This document shows, in pieces, positions 8,073 through 14,419 of a DNA stretch of 33,552 nt (its first letter is position 1; each line of letters starts with the position of its first letter). The notes under the pieces are model-generated. The model searched no databases, was not told the DNA's origin, and saw nothing but the letters and a program-made list of their open reading frames with translations. Both the position numbers and the translations under genes were made by a program. This stretch comes from a bacterium. GTDB taxonomy: Bacteria > Patescibacteriota > Minisyncoccia > Ryanbacterales > GWA2-47-10b. The stretch is taken from contig JAQBTR010000010.1 in the NCBI GenBank assembly GCA_027624915.1, positions 1 through 33,552 of the forward strand, written 5' to 3'.

Positions 8073-8578
8073 TATGCTGCTAACTTTAGAGTTTCTCGCA
8101 TCCAATCCCCCAAGTGTTTGTAGTGAGGACTGGTGACAATCTTACCATCAACAACAGCTGGGGCATCAACATACTCAGCACCTGCATTATTGATATCATC
8201 TTTAATGCTGTAATAACCTGAGATTTTTTTCCCTTTTACGATATTAGCTGAGATAAGGAGTTGAGCTGCATGACAGATACTTGCAATAACCTTATCTTTT
8301 TCGTAAAAACTTTTAATGACATCCAAAATTTCTTGATCCTGTCGCATGTACTCCATAGCTTTAGCGCCACCCGGCAAGACCAAAATATCATAGTCATCTA
8401 CTTTAATATCAGGAATATCCATGGTTGGAACAATTTTTACTCCAATGATTCCTTGTACCTCTTGTTTGTCACGAATCGCAACGTCAACTTTATATCCAGC
8501 CTCTTGAAGTCGGTAAAACGGATATGTATACTCGTGATCCTGAACTAATTTTCCTGTAAGAATAAGTGCTTTTTTCAT
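8072..8578 (-). CDS. DJ-1/PfpI family protein
   Basis: The 168-residue length is typical for the family. LVLPGGAKAMEYMR (residues 67-80) and the nucleophile elbow ASICHAAQLL with C102-H103 are clear. Family members act as glyoxalase/deglycase-type enzymes or chaperones, and some are cysteine amidohydrolases. It lies seven bases after the cupin gene's stop and overlaps the HAD start by one base, so the three are one operon. No Shine-Dalgarno is visible. In this setting it might detoxify reactive dicarbonyls or act on a sugar intermediate; this is speculation. Confidence 0.85.
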   Translation of the reverse strand: MKKALILTGKLVQDHEYTYPFYRLQEAGYKVDVAIRDKQEVQGIIGVKIVPTMDIPDIKVDDYDILVLPGGAKAMEYMRQDQEILDVIKSFYEKDKVIASICHAAQLLISANIVKGKKISGYYSIKDDINNAGAEYVDAPAVVDGKIVTSPHYKHLGDWMRETLKLAA

Positions 8579-8585
8579 ATTATTT

Positions 8586-9341
8586 TTAAGTCTTTTTAAT
8601 AGCTAATACTTCGGCGCCTTCTGATGGTAATAGGGCGCCTACCTCTTTAAGATACTCCCAAGAAGCTACATCACCAACCTCCATTATTATCTCACCAGAA
8701 TCATCCTTCAAATCTCCATGTAAAACTGCAACTACTGAAGGATGTAGTGTCTTTAATTTTTCATCCATATCGCCGCCCTCTTCATGACGAATAACAGTTA
8801 GTGAACACTCACCGAATGATTTATCTGTATGATATCTATCATTATCTCCATGAAAATGAGGTAGGTCCCCTACAGGAATATGATTACTTGTTCCTTCGTA
8901 CCCCTTTCCACTTCGGCCATATTCATCTTTGAGACGAATAAGATCTTTTTTATTTGTTGGTGTTTCGGTCTCCATTATTAGAACGCCTTCTTCTGAAAGA
9001 GCCTCTGACGAATGAAAAACCCCCTTCTCAATAAGTCTCCCCTCACCCGCAATAATTGTCTCTTCAATATCCAACGTACAAAAACGCACCTCACCAGACA
9101 GTACTGCAAGCGACGTCTTTTTATTTGGGTGACAATGCATTGAAGTTTGACATCCTTGCTTGATATGCAAAATCCAAATAGCAATATTATCATTTCGAAA
9201 AATAAGGTATTCCTGTCCCCACGGTTTTTTAATTACTACATTAGTATAATCAAAAAAATCGTCCTCAAGGAGCGACGCGTCTATGTTGATACCTTCGAGC
9301 TGGTCCCTATCTTTATCTGTAAGTCGGAGTCGCTTAATCAT
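8586..9341 (-). CDS. Cupin-domain protein
   Basis: The 251-residue protein has a first cupin barrel around residues 38-135: KPWGQEY, then QTSMHCHPNKKTSLAVLSGEVRF with metal ligands H69 and H71, then GVFHSSEA as the second motif. KPWGQE resembles the mannose-6-phosphate isomerase type II/cupin group. Residues 160-251 contain a further acidic segment (DLPHFHGDND) that may be a degraded second barrel. Such proteins isomerise or epimerise sugars or bind metal; the exact reaction is unclear. It is the first gene of a three-gene operon with the DJ-1 and HAD proteins. No Shine-Dalgarno precedes it, unlike its neighbours on either side. Confidence 0.8.
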   Translation of the reverse strand: MIKRLRLTDKDRDQLEGINIDASLLEDDFFDYTNVVIKKPWGQEYLIFRNDNIAIWILHIKQGCQTSMHCHPNKKTSLAVLSGEVRFCTLDIEETIIAGEGRLIEKGVFHSSEALSEEGVLIMETETPTNKKDLIRLKDEYGRSGKGYEGTSNHIPVGDLPHFHGDNDRYHTDKSFGECSLTVIRHEEGGDMDEKLKTLHPSVVAVLHGDLKDDSGEIIMEVGDVASWEYLKEVGALLPSEGAEVLAIKKT

Positions 9342-9356
9342 AAATATATAATCGCA

Positions 9357-9384
9357 CTATTACATGAAAACTGTTTCTCGTCAA
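9357..9384 (-). promoter_or_regulatory. Promoter of the cupin-DJ1-HAD operon
   Basis: Minus strand TTGACG (9379-9384), 16-base spacer, TAATAG (9357-9362). The -35 box begins within the T run of the E1-beta terminator. The leader would be only about 10 bases and lacks a Shine-Dalgarno. Confidence 0.5.
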
Positions 9385-9408
9385 AAAAAGCCCCATTTTT
9401 GTGGGGCT
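9383..9408 (-). terminator. Intrinsic terminator of the E1 alpha-beta operon
   Basis: A perfect 7-base-pair stem AGCCCCA/TGGGGCT (9389-9395 with 9402-9408) with a 6-base loop is followed by T7 on the minus strand. The TAG stop of the E1-beta gene (9407-9409) overlaps the arm. Confidence 0.88.
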
Positions 9409-10324
9409 ATATAATAGATTTTACTTTTTCAACTATACGTTCTGCCGTTGGCGGAACATTATCAAAATGAGGTGCAAAACCAGAAATTTGATTACGACGG
9501 CCAAGTACGTCTACCTTACGGCCCGACTCAAGCATGAGTTTGTGTGCAATCTCTCGACACACACCACCCTCATAGTCAGCATCAATCACGAGACCGCCAT
9601 ACACACTATTCGCAAGCGCATCACGTATGACACGTGTTACTTCAAATGGCTTGAGTTGCCAAAGATGAACAACGTTGCACTTGATACCAGCCTTCGCAAG
9701 ATTGATGGTTGCCTGCTCAATTCCTAATCGCGTTACCGAAATCGGGAAGAGCGCAATGTCAGCATCGCCTTGAACGATATTGGGCATTTCATAATCAACA
9801 GGCCACAGAAAACGATTCTCACTAGAGATGAATGGGTCGTCACTACGCATGAATCGTTCCCATACCTCACGAAATTCCATTGGCGTTGCTGGGGCATACA
9901 CTTGTATGCCTGGCATACGAGTAAAAATTGTATGGTGTGCGCCAGATGCTACAGGACCAATCCCAGCATCCATACCAATGATTCGAATAAAGCACGGGCA
10001 CGGCGTACCCCACATCTTTTTTGCAATGGCTGCATAATTGTTAATGCCAATCGAGTTGAAGTGAGCAAAGCCTTGGTAACGAACAACCTGAATTGGACGC
10101 TTGCCCGCCAAAGCCATCCCAGCTGTCATATATCCGTTTGATACATCAGCCATTGGAAATTCGACAATACCCTCATATCCAGGTTCACCCGGATGAATTT
10201 CAGGTACTGTACCACCTACCCAGCCAACAGCTGTTAGACACTGACCTGCAAGAAGTCCACCGTTTTTGAGATGCTCACGTGAGATGTCGGCGATTGTTTC
10301 ACCGAGCGTCATCTTTTCACTCAT
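9407..10324 (-). CDS. Thiamine-diphosphate enzyme, 2-oxoacid dehydrogenase E1 beta-like subunit
   Basis: The 305-residue protein fits the E1-beta fold: a pyrimidine-binding domain (about 1-170, with FPMADVSNGYMTAGMALAG and RYQGFAHF) and a transketolase C-terminal domain (about 190-300, with SVTRLGIEQATINLAKAGI and VIDADYEGG). In classical E1-beta chains the residue after PLA/PIA is the glutamate that activates the cofactor; here the aligned residue is D60. The gene overlaps the alpha gene by ATGA and also has GGAGGG eight bases before its ATG. No E2 or E3 gene is in the window, so a complete dehydrogenase complex is unlikely. A carboligase or decarboxylase role is inferred; compare AviB1/AviB2 of avilamycin biosynthesis. 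Confidence 0.85.
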   Translation of the reverse strand: MSEKMTLGETIADISREHLKNGGLLAGQCLTAVGWVGGTVPEIHPGEPGYEGIVEFPMADVSNGYMTAGMALAGKRPIQVVRYQGFAHFNSIGINNYAAIAKKMWGTPCPCFIRIIGMDAGIGPVASGAHHTIFTRMPGIQVYAPATPMEFREVWERFMRSDDPFISSENRFLWPVDYEMPNIVQGDADIALFPISVTRLGIEQATINLAKAGIKCNVVHLWQLKPFEVTRVIRDALANSVYGGLVIDADYEGGVCREIAHKLMLESGRKVDVLGRRNQISGFAPHFDNVPPTAERIVEKVKSII

Positions 10325-11265
10325 CGGTTATCCCTCCACTCAGTCAGGTCAAGATCGGGAATAGCCTCAAGCCAAAGCTGTTCAACATCAAAGTTGACTT
10401 CGCGTTCAAGCTTGTGAGCCTGAACAAACAAACCTGCGCGGTCCAACACTTTCTTTACGATAGCCATACGATCCCATTCTGGAGGGCCATCACATCCAGT
10501 ACCGTTATGCCACCAGTGGCGCACAGTATGGATATTAAAAAGTGCAGGGCAAGACAAATCAATCATTCGAACTCTATTCATGATAGTCCAAGGATCATCA
10601 GCAAGGTCAAACGACTGCTCAATACCGAAGCCCTTGGCTACATCAACAACATTCCAATTTCTCCGTACATCTACTTCTGTAAGGACAGACATATTGTTGT
10701 CTACACAGATAAAAAGAATTGGAAGTTTTTGGAATGCTGCCCAACCGAATGATTCGAGAGCCCAGCCCTCCTCGGCTGCCGCATCACCAAAAAAGATGAT
10801 GGTCGGTTCACGAGTCGCGTATGCATATCCCGTGCCGATAGCAACATTAGTCCCAATGAATCCATCAGTCCCAAACATCTTAATTGGTGGCGAATGGATG
10901 GATGCAGATCCACCCATACCACCGGCACATCCAGTATCTTTATGAAGAAGTTCATCACGCAAACCTTCAGGCCTGCCACCAAACGCAAGATATATATCAT
11001 GACAACGATGCTGACCAAAAAGCGCTGGTTGCACCTTACTGAGGAATGATTCCGCCACGGAAGACGCAACAAATTCTTGCCCCATCGAAAGATAAATTGG
11101 CATTTGGATATGCTTTGAGCCATCAGATTTGCGCTGATCATGGGCAAGCTTTACTCCCCACTCAAAAGCGCGTATACGACATGCTCGCTCAAACATCTTG
11201 AGTGTCTGATGTGCTGAGAATTGTTCAATAGCACCTGGCAAAACGCCAAGGTCAGGTAATCGCAT
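10321..11265 (-). CDS. Thiamine-diphosphate enzyme, 2-oxoacid dehydrogenase E1 alpha-like subunit
   Basis: The protein is 314 residues from the ATG at 11265, chosen because AGGAGG lies nine bases before it; upstream in-frame codons are in the leader. HRCHDIYLAFGG (86-97) and GGMGGSASIHSP (115-126) match the E1-alpha phosphorylation-loop and cofactor regions. The TPP motif is G160-D-A followed by N190-N191, the GDG-x(25-28)-NN pattern with Ala in the third position. With the beta subunit it should bind thiamine diphosphate and Mg2+ at the subunit interface. Probable substrate: pyruvate or another 2-oxoacid, giving an activated aldehyde that could be added to a keto-sugar. The carboligation role is inference. 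Confidence 0.87.
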   Translation of the reverse strand: MRLPDLGVLPGAIEQFSAHQTLKMFERACRIRAFEWGVKLAHDQRKSDGSKHIQMPIYLSMGQEFVASSVAESFLSKVQPALFGQHRCHDIYLAFGGRPEGLRDELLHKDTGCAGGMGGSASIHSPPIKMFGTDGFIGTNVAIGTGYAYATREPTIIFFGDAAAEEGWALESFGWAAFQKLPILFICVDNNMSVLTEVDVRRNWNVVDVAKGFGIEQSFDLADDPWTIMNRVRMIDLSCPALFNIHTVRHWWHNGTGCDGPPEWDRMAIVKKVLDRAGLFVQAHKLEREVNFDVEQLWLEAIPDLDLTEWRDNR

Positions 11266-11295
11266 AACGATCTTCCTCCTTGTTAGTCTGGGCGC

Positions 11296-11324
11296 ACTAT
11301 ACAGCAAAGCATTATAACTGTCTA
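11296..11324 (-). promoter_or_regulatory. Promoter of the E1 alpha-beta operon
   Basis: Minus strand TAGACA (11319-11324), 17-base spacer, TATAGT (11296-11301), followed by a leader of about 25 bases with AGGAGG. It begins right after the terminator at 11333-11357. Confidence 0.72.
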
Positions 11325-11332
11325 TATAAAAT

Positions 11333-11357
11333 AAAAAGCTCGAGCTATGCTCGAGCT
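11333..11357 (-). terminator. Intrinsic terminator of the SDR pair at 11345-13119
   Basis: A perfect 9-base-pair stem AGCTCGAGC/GCTCGAGCT (11337-11345 with 11349-11357) has a 3-base loop and a T5 run on the minus strand. The TAG stop (11345-11347) lies in the arm and loop. Confidence 0.88.
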
Positions 11358-12316
11358 ATATTTTCTTTGTACCATAAAGCGGTCCTTTCCAGGCCAGCTT
11401 CAAGGGTCGTCTGTGGCAACCATCCAAGAACTTTTTTTGCTTGACTAACATCAAGCTGAATATCAAATGGAAGTGATGGTTTCGAACTGTCCCATTCAAA
11501 GCGAACATTTTTTTTGCATGCTACGGCAATTTTGTGTCCAATCAACTCAATCGTATATCCAATGCCACCCATACCTATGTTAAAAACACTATAGTCTGGC
11601 AAAGTTTTGCTGAGAGTGAGAATGTGATCAATGACCTCTACCATATCATCGATATACATAACATCGCGCCGGATTTTGGGATCACCCCACATCTCGACAA
11701 CACCACCATCCTCGGCTTGCATGACCTTGGTGATAGTAGCGCCAGTTACATGTGACCGCTCGAGATCAAATTTATCGTGAGGCCCATACACATTTGAATG
11801 TCTTAAAACTGTATACTTGGTTCGACCAAGACTCGCATAAAACTTAGCAAGTCCTTCAGCTTCCATTTTAACTGTTGCCGCTCCTTGATATGGAGGAAAG
11901 TAATTACTTTGATCTACATCCTCTTCTCGAAGAAGCCCCCCAACGCCTGAAGGATACACTACCGTGCAGCTTGGAAAGATTACGTGGTCAACACCAAACT
12001 CATGTGCCGCCTCCATTACAAACGTATTCATAAGAATATTATTTGCTACGTGTATCCACGGACGCTCAATAATATCACGAGCACCTGATGTAATGGCTGC
12101 TGCATGAATTAAAATATCTGGTTGAATATCATGAATGAGATTCTCCGCAGCACCCTCATCAATGAGATCGATCGAGTGTCGCTTTCTGTAGAGACGCTTG
12201 ATTCGAGTAAGCCCTGCTGCAAATACTTCAAATCGAGAATCTTTCCGATAGAACTCATAAATATTGCGGCCAATGAAACCAGTGGCACCAGTTACGAGAA
12301 TTTTCTTTTTACTCAC
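11345..12316 (-). CDS. Extended SDR, NAD-dependent epimerase/dehydratase with altered active site
   Basis: The 323-residue protein has GATGFIG at 10-16 for NAD(P) binding, SCTVVYPSG at 116-124, RHSNVYGPHDKF near 174 and RRDVMYIDDMV near 211, resembling GDP-fucose synthase-like SDRs. The start is GTG at 12316, in a GTGA overlap with the stop of the upstream SDR. The YxxxK is unusual: the DNA gives Y143-QGAATV-K150, so the residue four before the lysine is A146. This is the second SDR of region B without a canonical catalytic tyrosine. It could be a keto-sugar reductase or epimerase that uses another acid, or work with the partner SDR at 12313-13119. Function inferred from context. Confidence 0.85.
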   Translation of the reverse strand: MSKKKILVTGATGFIGRNIYEFYRKDSRFEVFAAGLTRIKRLYRKRHSIDLIDEGAAENLIHDIQPDILIHAAAITSGARDIIERPWIHVANNILMNTFVMEAAHEFGVDHVIFPSCTVVYPSGVGGLLREEDVDQSNYFPPYQGAATVKMEAEGLAKFYASLGRTKYTVLRHSNVYGPHDKFDLERSHVTGATITKVMQAEDGGVVEMWGDPKIRRDVMYIDDMVEVIDHILTLSKTLPDYSVFNIGMGGIGYTIELIGHKIAVACKKNVRFEWDSSKPSLPFDIQLDVSQAKKVLGWLPQTTLEAGLERTALWYKENIARA

Positions 12317-13119
12317 GATACTGTTCTTGTCTGACCACCATCAATGTTGATGAACTGACCTGTCATGAACTCGTTGGTCGCAAGCATCCGAACGACACTG
12401 TAAACTTCGTCGAGCGTGCCCGGTCGTCCGAGTGGTGTCTTCTTTCTCTCATCATTGAACATTCGTACTTTAGCGATACTCTCTTCAACACCCTCTCGCC
12501 GCGCCCTATCGGCAATGTTCCGTTCCCATCCACCGCCCATGATTGTGGACGGACGGATAACGTTAACTCGCACCTTTGGTGCAAGCTCGTTTGCCATCAT
12601 CTTACTTAGAGTATCCAAACCTGCCTTGGCCGCTGCATAGTGTGGATTAAATCTGCCAGGCTGGTGTGCCGGCAACGAGGAAATATTTATGATACTTGAT
12701 GTATTTTCTTCTGATGCCTGAAGCATCGGTATGAATTCACGCATGATACGTACTGCACTCATGAGATTGAGGTCAATCGTCCTCATCCAGTCTTCGTCAG
12801 TCAAATCATCGAAAGTACCAAATGTATCAGCACCTCCAATCGCATTGACAAGTAAATCAATTGAATTGGTGTGCTTTTGTACAAGATCACGAAAATCAGC
12901 GATACTGGCTAAATCGTTCATCTCAACAAGTCCGAAGTGGCATTGAGCGTCCTCGCTTGCACGTGGATCATGAACGACTTGCTGAACGTCTTCTAGATGT
13001 TGCGGGTCACGCCCCGTAATGAATACGTGAGCACCCTCATACATAAAGCACTTCGCAATATGTGCGCCAATGCCATAACTACCACCAGCTACAACTACAT
13101 GCCCTCTTTTTATTTCCAC
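12313..13119 (-). CDS. Classical short-chain dehydrogenase/reductase (FabG-like fold)
   Basis: The 268-residue protein has the classical SDR signature: GGSYGIG at 12-18, NAIGG near 92-96, INISS at 144-148, Y161-x3-K165 (HYAAAKAG) and a C-terminal GQFINIDGGQT. The start is GTG at 13119 with AAGGAG six bases upstream. It overlaps the next SDR by four bases (GTGA). Family role: NAD(P)H-dependent reduction of a keto group or the reverse. In a branched-sugar pathway it could reduce the ketone of an added two-carbon unit, as YerF does for yersiniose; that is inference. Fatty-acid-type FabG activity is less likely in this setting. Confidence 0.87.
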   Translation of the reverse strand: MEIKRGHVVVAGGSYGIGAHIAKCFMYEGAHVFITGRDPQHLEDVQQVVHDPRASEDAQCHFGLVEMNDLASIADFRDLVQKHTNSIDLLVNAIGGADTFGTFDDLTDEDWMRTIDLNLMSAVRIMREFIPMLQASEENTSSIINISSLPAHQPGRFNPHYAAAKAGLDTLSKMMANELAPKVRVNVIRPSTIMGGGWERNIADRARREGVEESIAKVRMFNDERKKTPLGRPGTLDEVYSVVRMLATNEFMTGQFINIDGGQTRTVS

Positions 13120-13203
13120 TGTGGTCTCCTTGGGAAAGAACTGTGTTAGGTATACAACAAAACTCTTTTAGATACAAGGGTCAAGAGTGTAGAATACTTA
13201 CAA

Positions 13204-13249
13204 ATCAAAACTCTTTAACTATGATGTATCATAGTTAAAGAGTTTTGAT
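13204..13249. repeat. Perfect 22-base inverted repeat, hairpin or bidirectional terminator
   Basis: Two 22-base arms (13204-13225 and 13228-13249) are exact reverse complements, separated only by GT. Each half runs from AAAACTC at the outside to TATGAT at the centre, giving an A-tract/stem/T-tract shape in both directions. It lies between the stop of the NUDIX gene (13274) and the start of the SDR gene (13119), both on the minus strand. The best guess is a terminator for the NUDIX gene; the AT-rich stem is unlike the short GC-rich terminators elsewhere in this window, so a protein-binding site is also possible. Confidence 0.7.
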
Positions 13250-13273
13250 AAACATTATTACACTAACAAAATA

Positions 13274-13810
13274 TTAGAACTCTTTTAATTCTGGAGGATT
13301 TAATTTGTGCTTTATATATGAAAGCACACCAATACCAGAAATATTATCCATCTCTTCTTTCATAATCATATCCCTCAGTTCTTCAATTGTTTTCGTCTCA
13401 ACCTCAATACCCTCTTCAATCACATGTCCATTTTTCTTAATCGCATTTGTGCCAAATACAACATTTGATATTCTATTCATTCTATCAGATGTAACGTGAC
13501 CACGTGCTACAATCTGTAAATTTTTGCACTCATACCCAGTCTCTTCCATAAGCTCACGTCTTGCTGATTCAAGAGGGTCTTCACCTCCTTCAACACCGCC
13601 CGCTGGTAATTCGATAGTTTCCTTATTAAGTGCCGGTCGAAACTGTTTTACCAAAATAAGCTTTTCTTCTTTTGTAAAAATTGCCATAACAACACCATCG
13701 GGAGCATTGATGCGATAAAAGGGCTTGCCTGTATATATTGGGAGTTCGGGAAACTCCTCACTTTCTACATCAAACCATTCAGTATGAAATTCTATCTTCT
13801 TTTTTGACAT
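13274..13810 (-). CDS. NUDIX hydrolase, ADP-ribose pyrophosphatase-like
   Basis: The 178-residue protein carries the complete Nudix box GX5EX7REUXEEXGU with G71, E77, R85, E86, E89, E90 and G92. The preceding KQFRPALNKETIELPAG matches ADP-sugar and nucleotide-sugar pyrophosphatases of the NudF/ADPRase group. Family role: hydrolysis of nucleoside diphosphates linked to a sugar, giving NMP and sugar phosphate. It has no Shine-Dalgarno and a TACAAT box six bases before the ATG, unlike the strong Shine-Dalgarno genes around it. It may be a housekeeping gene enclosed in the cluster, or control the pool of a nucleotide sugar. Confidence 0.88.
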   Translation of the reverse strand: MSKKKIEFHTEWFDVESEEFPELPIYTGKPFYRINAPDGVVMAIFTKEEKLILVKQFRPALNKETIELPAGGVEGGEDPLESARRELMEETGYECKNLQIVARGHVTSDRMNRISNVVFGTNAIKKNGHVIEEGIEVETKTIEELRDMIMKEEMDNISGIGVLSYIKHKLNPPELKEF

Positions 13811-13816
13811 GGTGTT

Positions 13817-13845
13817 ATTGTACTGAGACTTAAAAAATATGCAAA
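13817..13845 (-). promoter_or_regulatory. Leaderless-type promoter of the NUDIX gene
   Basis: Minus strand TTTGCA (13840-13845), 17-base spacer, TACAAT (13817-13822), then six bases to the ATG at 13810. Transcription should start on the start codon. Confidence 0.55.
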
Positions 13846-13846
13846 G

Positions 13847-13870
13847 AAAAAAGGCGCGTTACGACGCGCC
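13847..13870 (-). terminator. Intrinsic terminator of the dehydratase/RmlC-like operon
   Basis: A perfect 7-base-pair GC stem GGCGCGT/ACGCGCC (13853-13859 with 13864-13870) has a 4-base loop and a T6 run on the minus strand. The TAA stop (13859-13861) overlaps the arm. Confidence 0.88.
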
Positions 13871-14419
13871 AATATGTTTTACCTCTTTATCCCTTTTTGA
13901 AAGAATCGGTTTATCGATTGGCCATGTCAGATTAAATTGTGGTTCATCCCAAGCATATGTAAATTGATGCTCAGCCCCACGATAATATTCTGACTGCCAG
14001 TAGAAAAATCCTGCTCTATCTGACATAACCAAATGACCGTTCCCAAAGCCCGCTGGAATCAAAACCTGTGTTCGATCCTCTTCAGAAAGCGTGATTTGAA
14101 ATGATTGTCCAAATGTAGGCTTGTCTTTACGGCAATCAACAACAGCAAGGAGAAATCTTCCAAACAGGCAAGTCACCAGCTTCCATGTACGCGGATCCCC
14201 ATGAATCCCAATGAAGGAACCCAGTGGGGAAACAGACAGATCATGCTCAATGAATGACTTAGGAGTAATACCATATGCTTCAAAAATGCTCCCATACAGT
14301 CTTTTGTTGAACATCATGGTGTATGAACCACGATGATCTCGAAAAACATTCGGAGTTATGATAAGGGGGCCATCCAGATTTGTCGCCTGAACGAATAGAG
14401 GTTTATTAGGATCGCTCAT
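13859..14419 (-). CDS. RmlC-like nucleotide-sugar 3,5-epimerase (cupin fold)
   Basis: The protein is 186 residues from the ATG at 14419, preceded by GGAGGGG; the reading frame extends further upstream only because it overlaps the dehydratase gene. The RmlC pattern is clear: FRDHRGSY near the N-terminus, SFIGIHGDP with the catalytic-type histidine, WKLVTCLFGRF, DKPTFGQSFQITLS, VLIPAGFGNGH, a YY pair, and LTWPIDKPILSKRD at the end. The second conserved histidine region reads FGNGH instead of FAHGF. Family role: epimerisation at C3 and/or C5 of a 4-keto-6-deoxy nucleotide sugar. Directly coupled (14-base overlap) to the GMD-like dehydratase, it likely uses that enzyme's GDP-linked product, like MlghB-type enzymes of Campylobacter heptose pathways. 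Confidence 0.85.
   Translation of the reverse strand: MSDPNKPLFVQATNLDGPLIITPNVFRDHRGSYTMMFNKRLYGSIFEAYGITPKSFIEHDLSVSPLGSFIGIHGDPRTWKLVTCLFGRFLLAVVDCRKDKPTFGQSFQITLSEEDRTQVLIPAGFGNGHLVMSDRAGFFYWQSEYYRGAEHQFTYAWDEPQFNLTWPIDKPILSKRDKEVKHIGAS

Noticed and set aside
9407-11265. E1 pair as a split transketolase
   Set aside because: Considered because heptose routes need sedoheptulose phosphate. The alpha chain has the E1-type phosphorylation-loop region and GGMGGS pattern, which fits 2-oxoacid dehydrogenase E1 better than transketolase.
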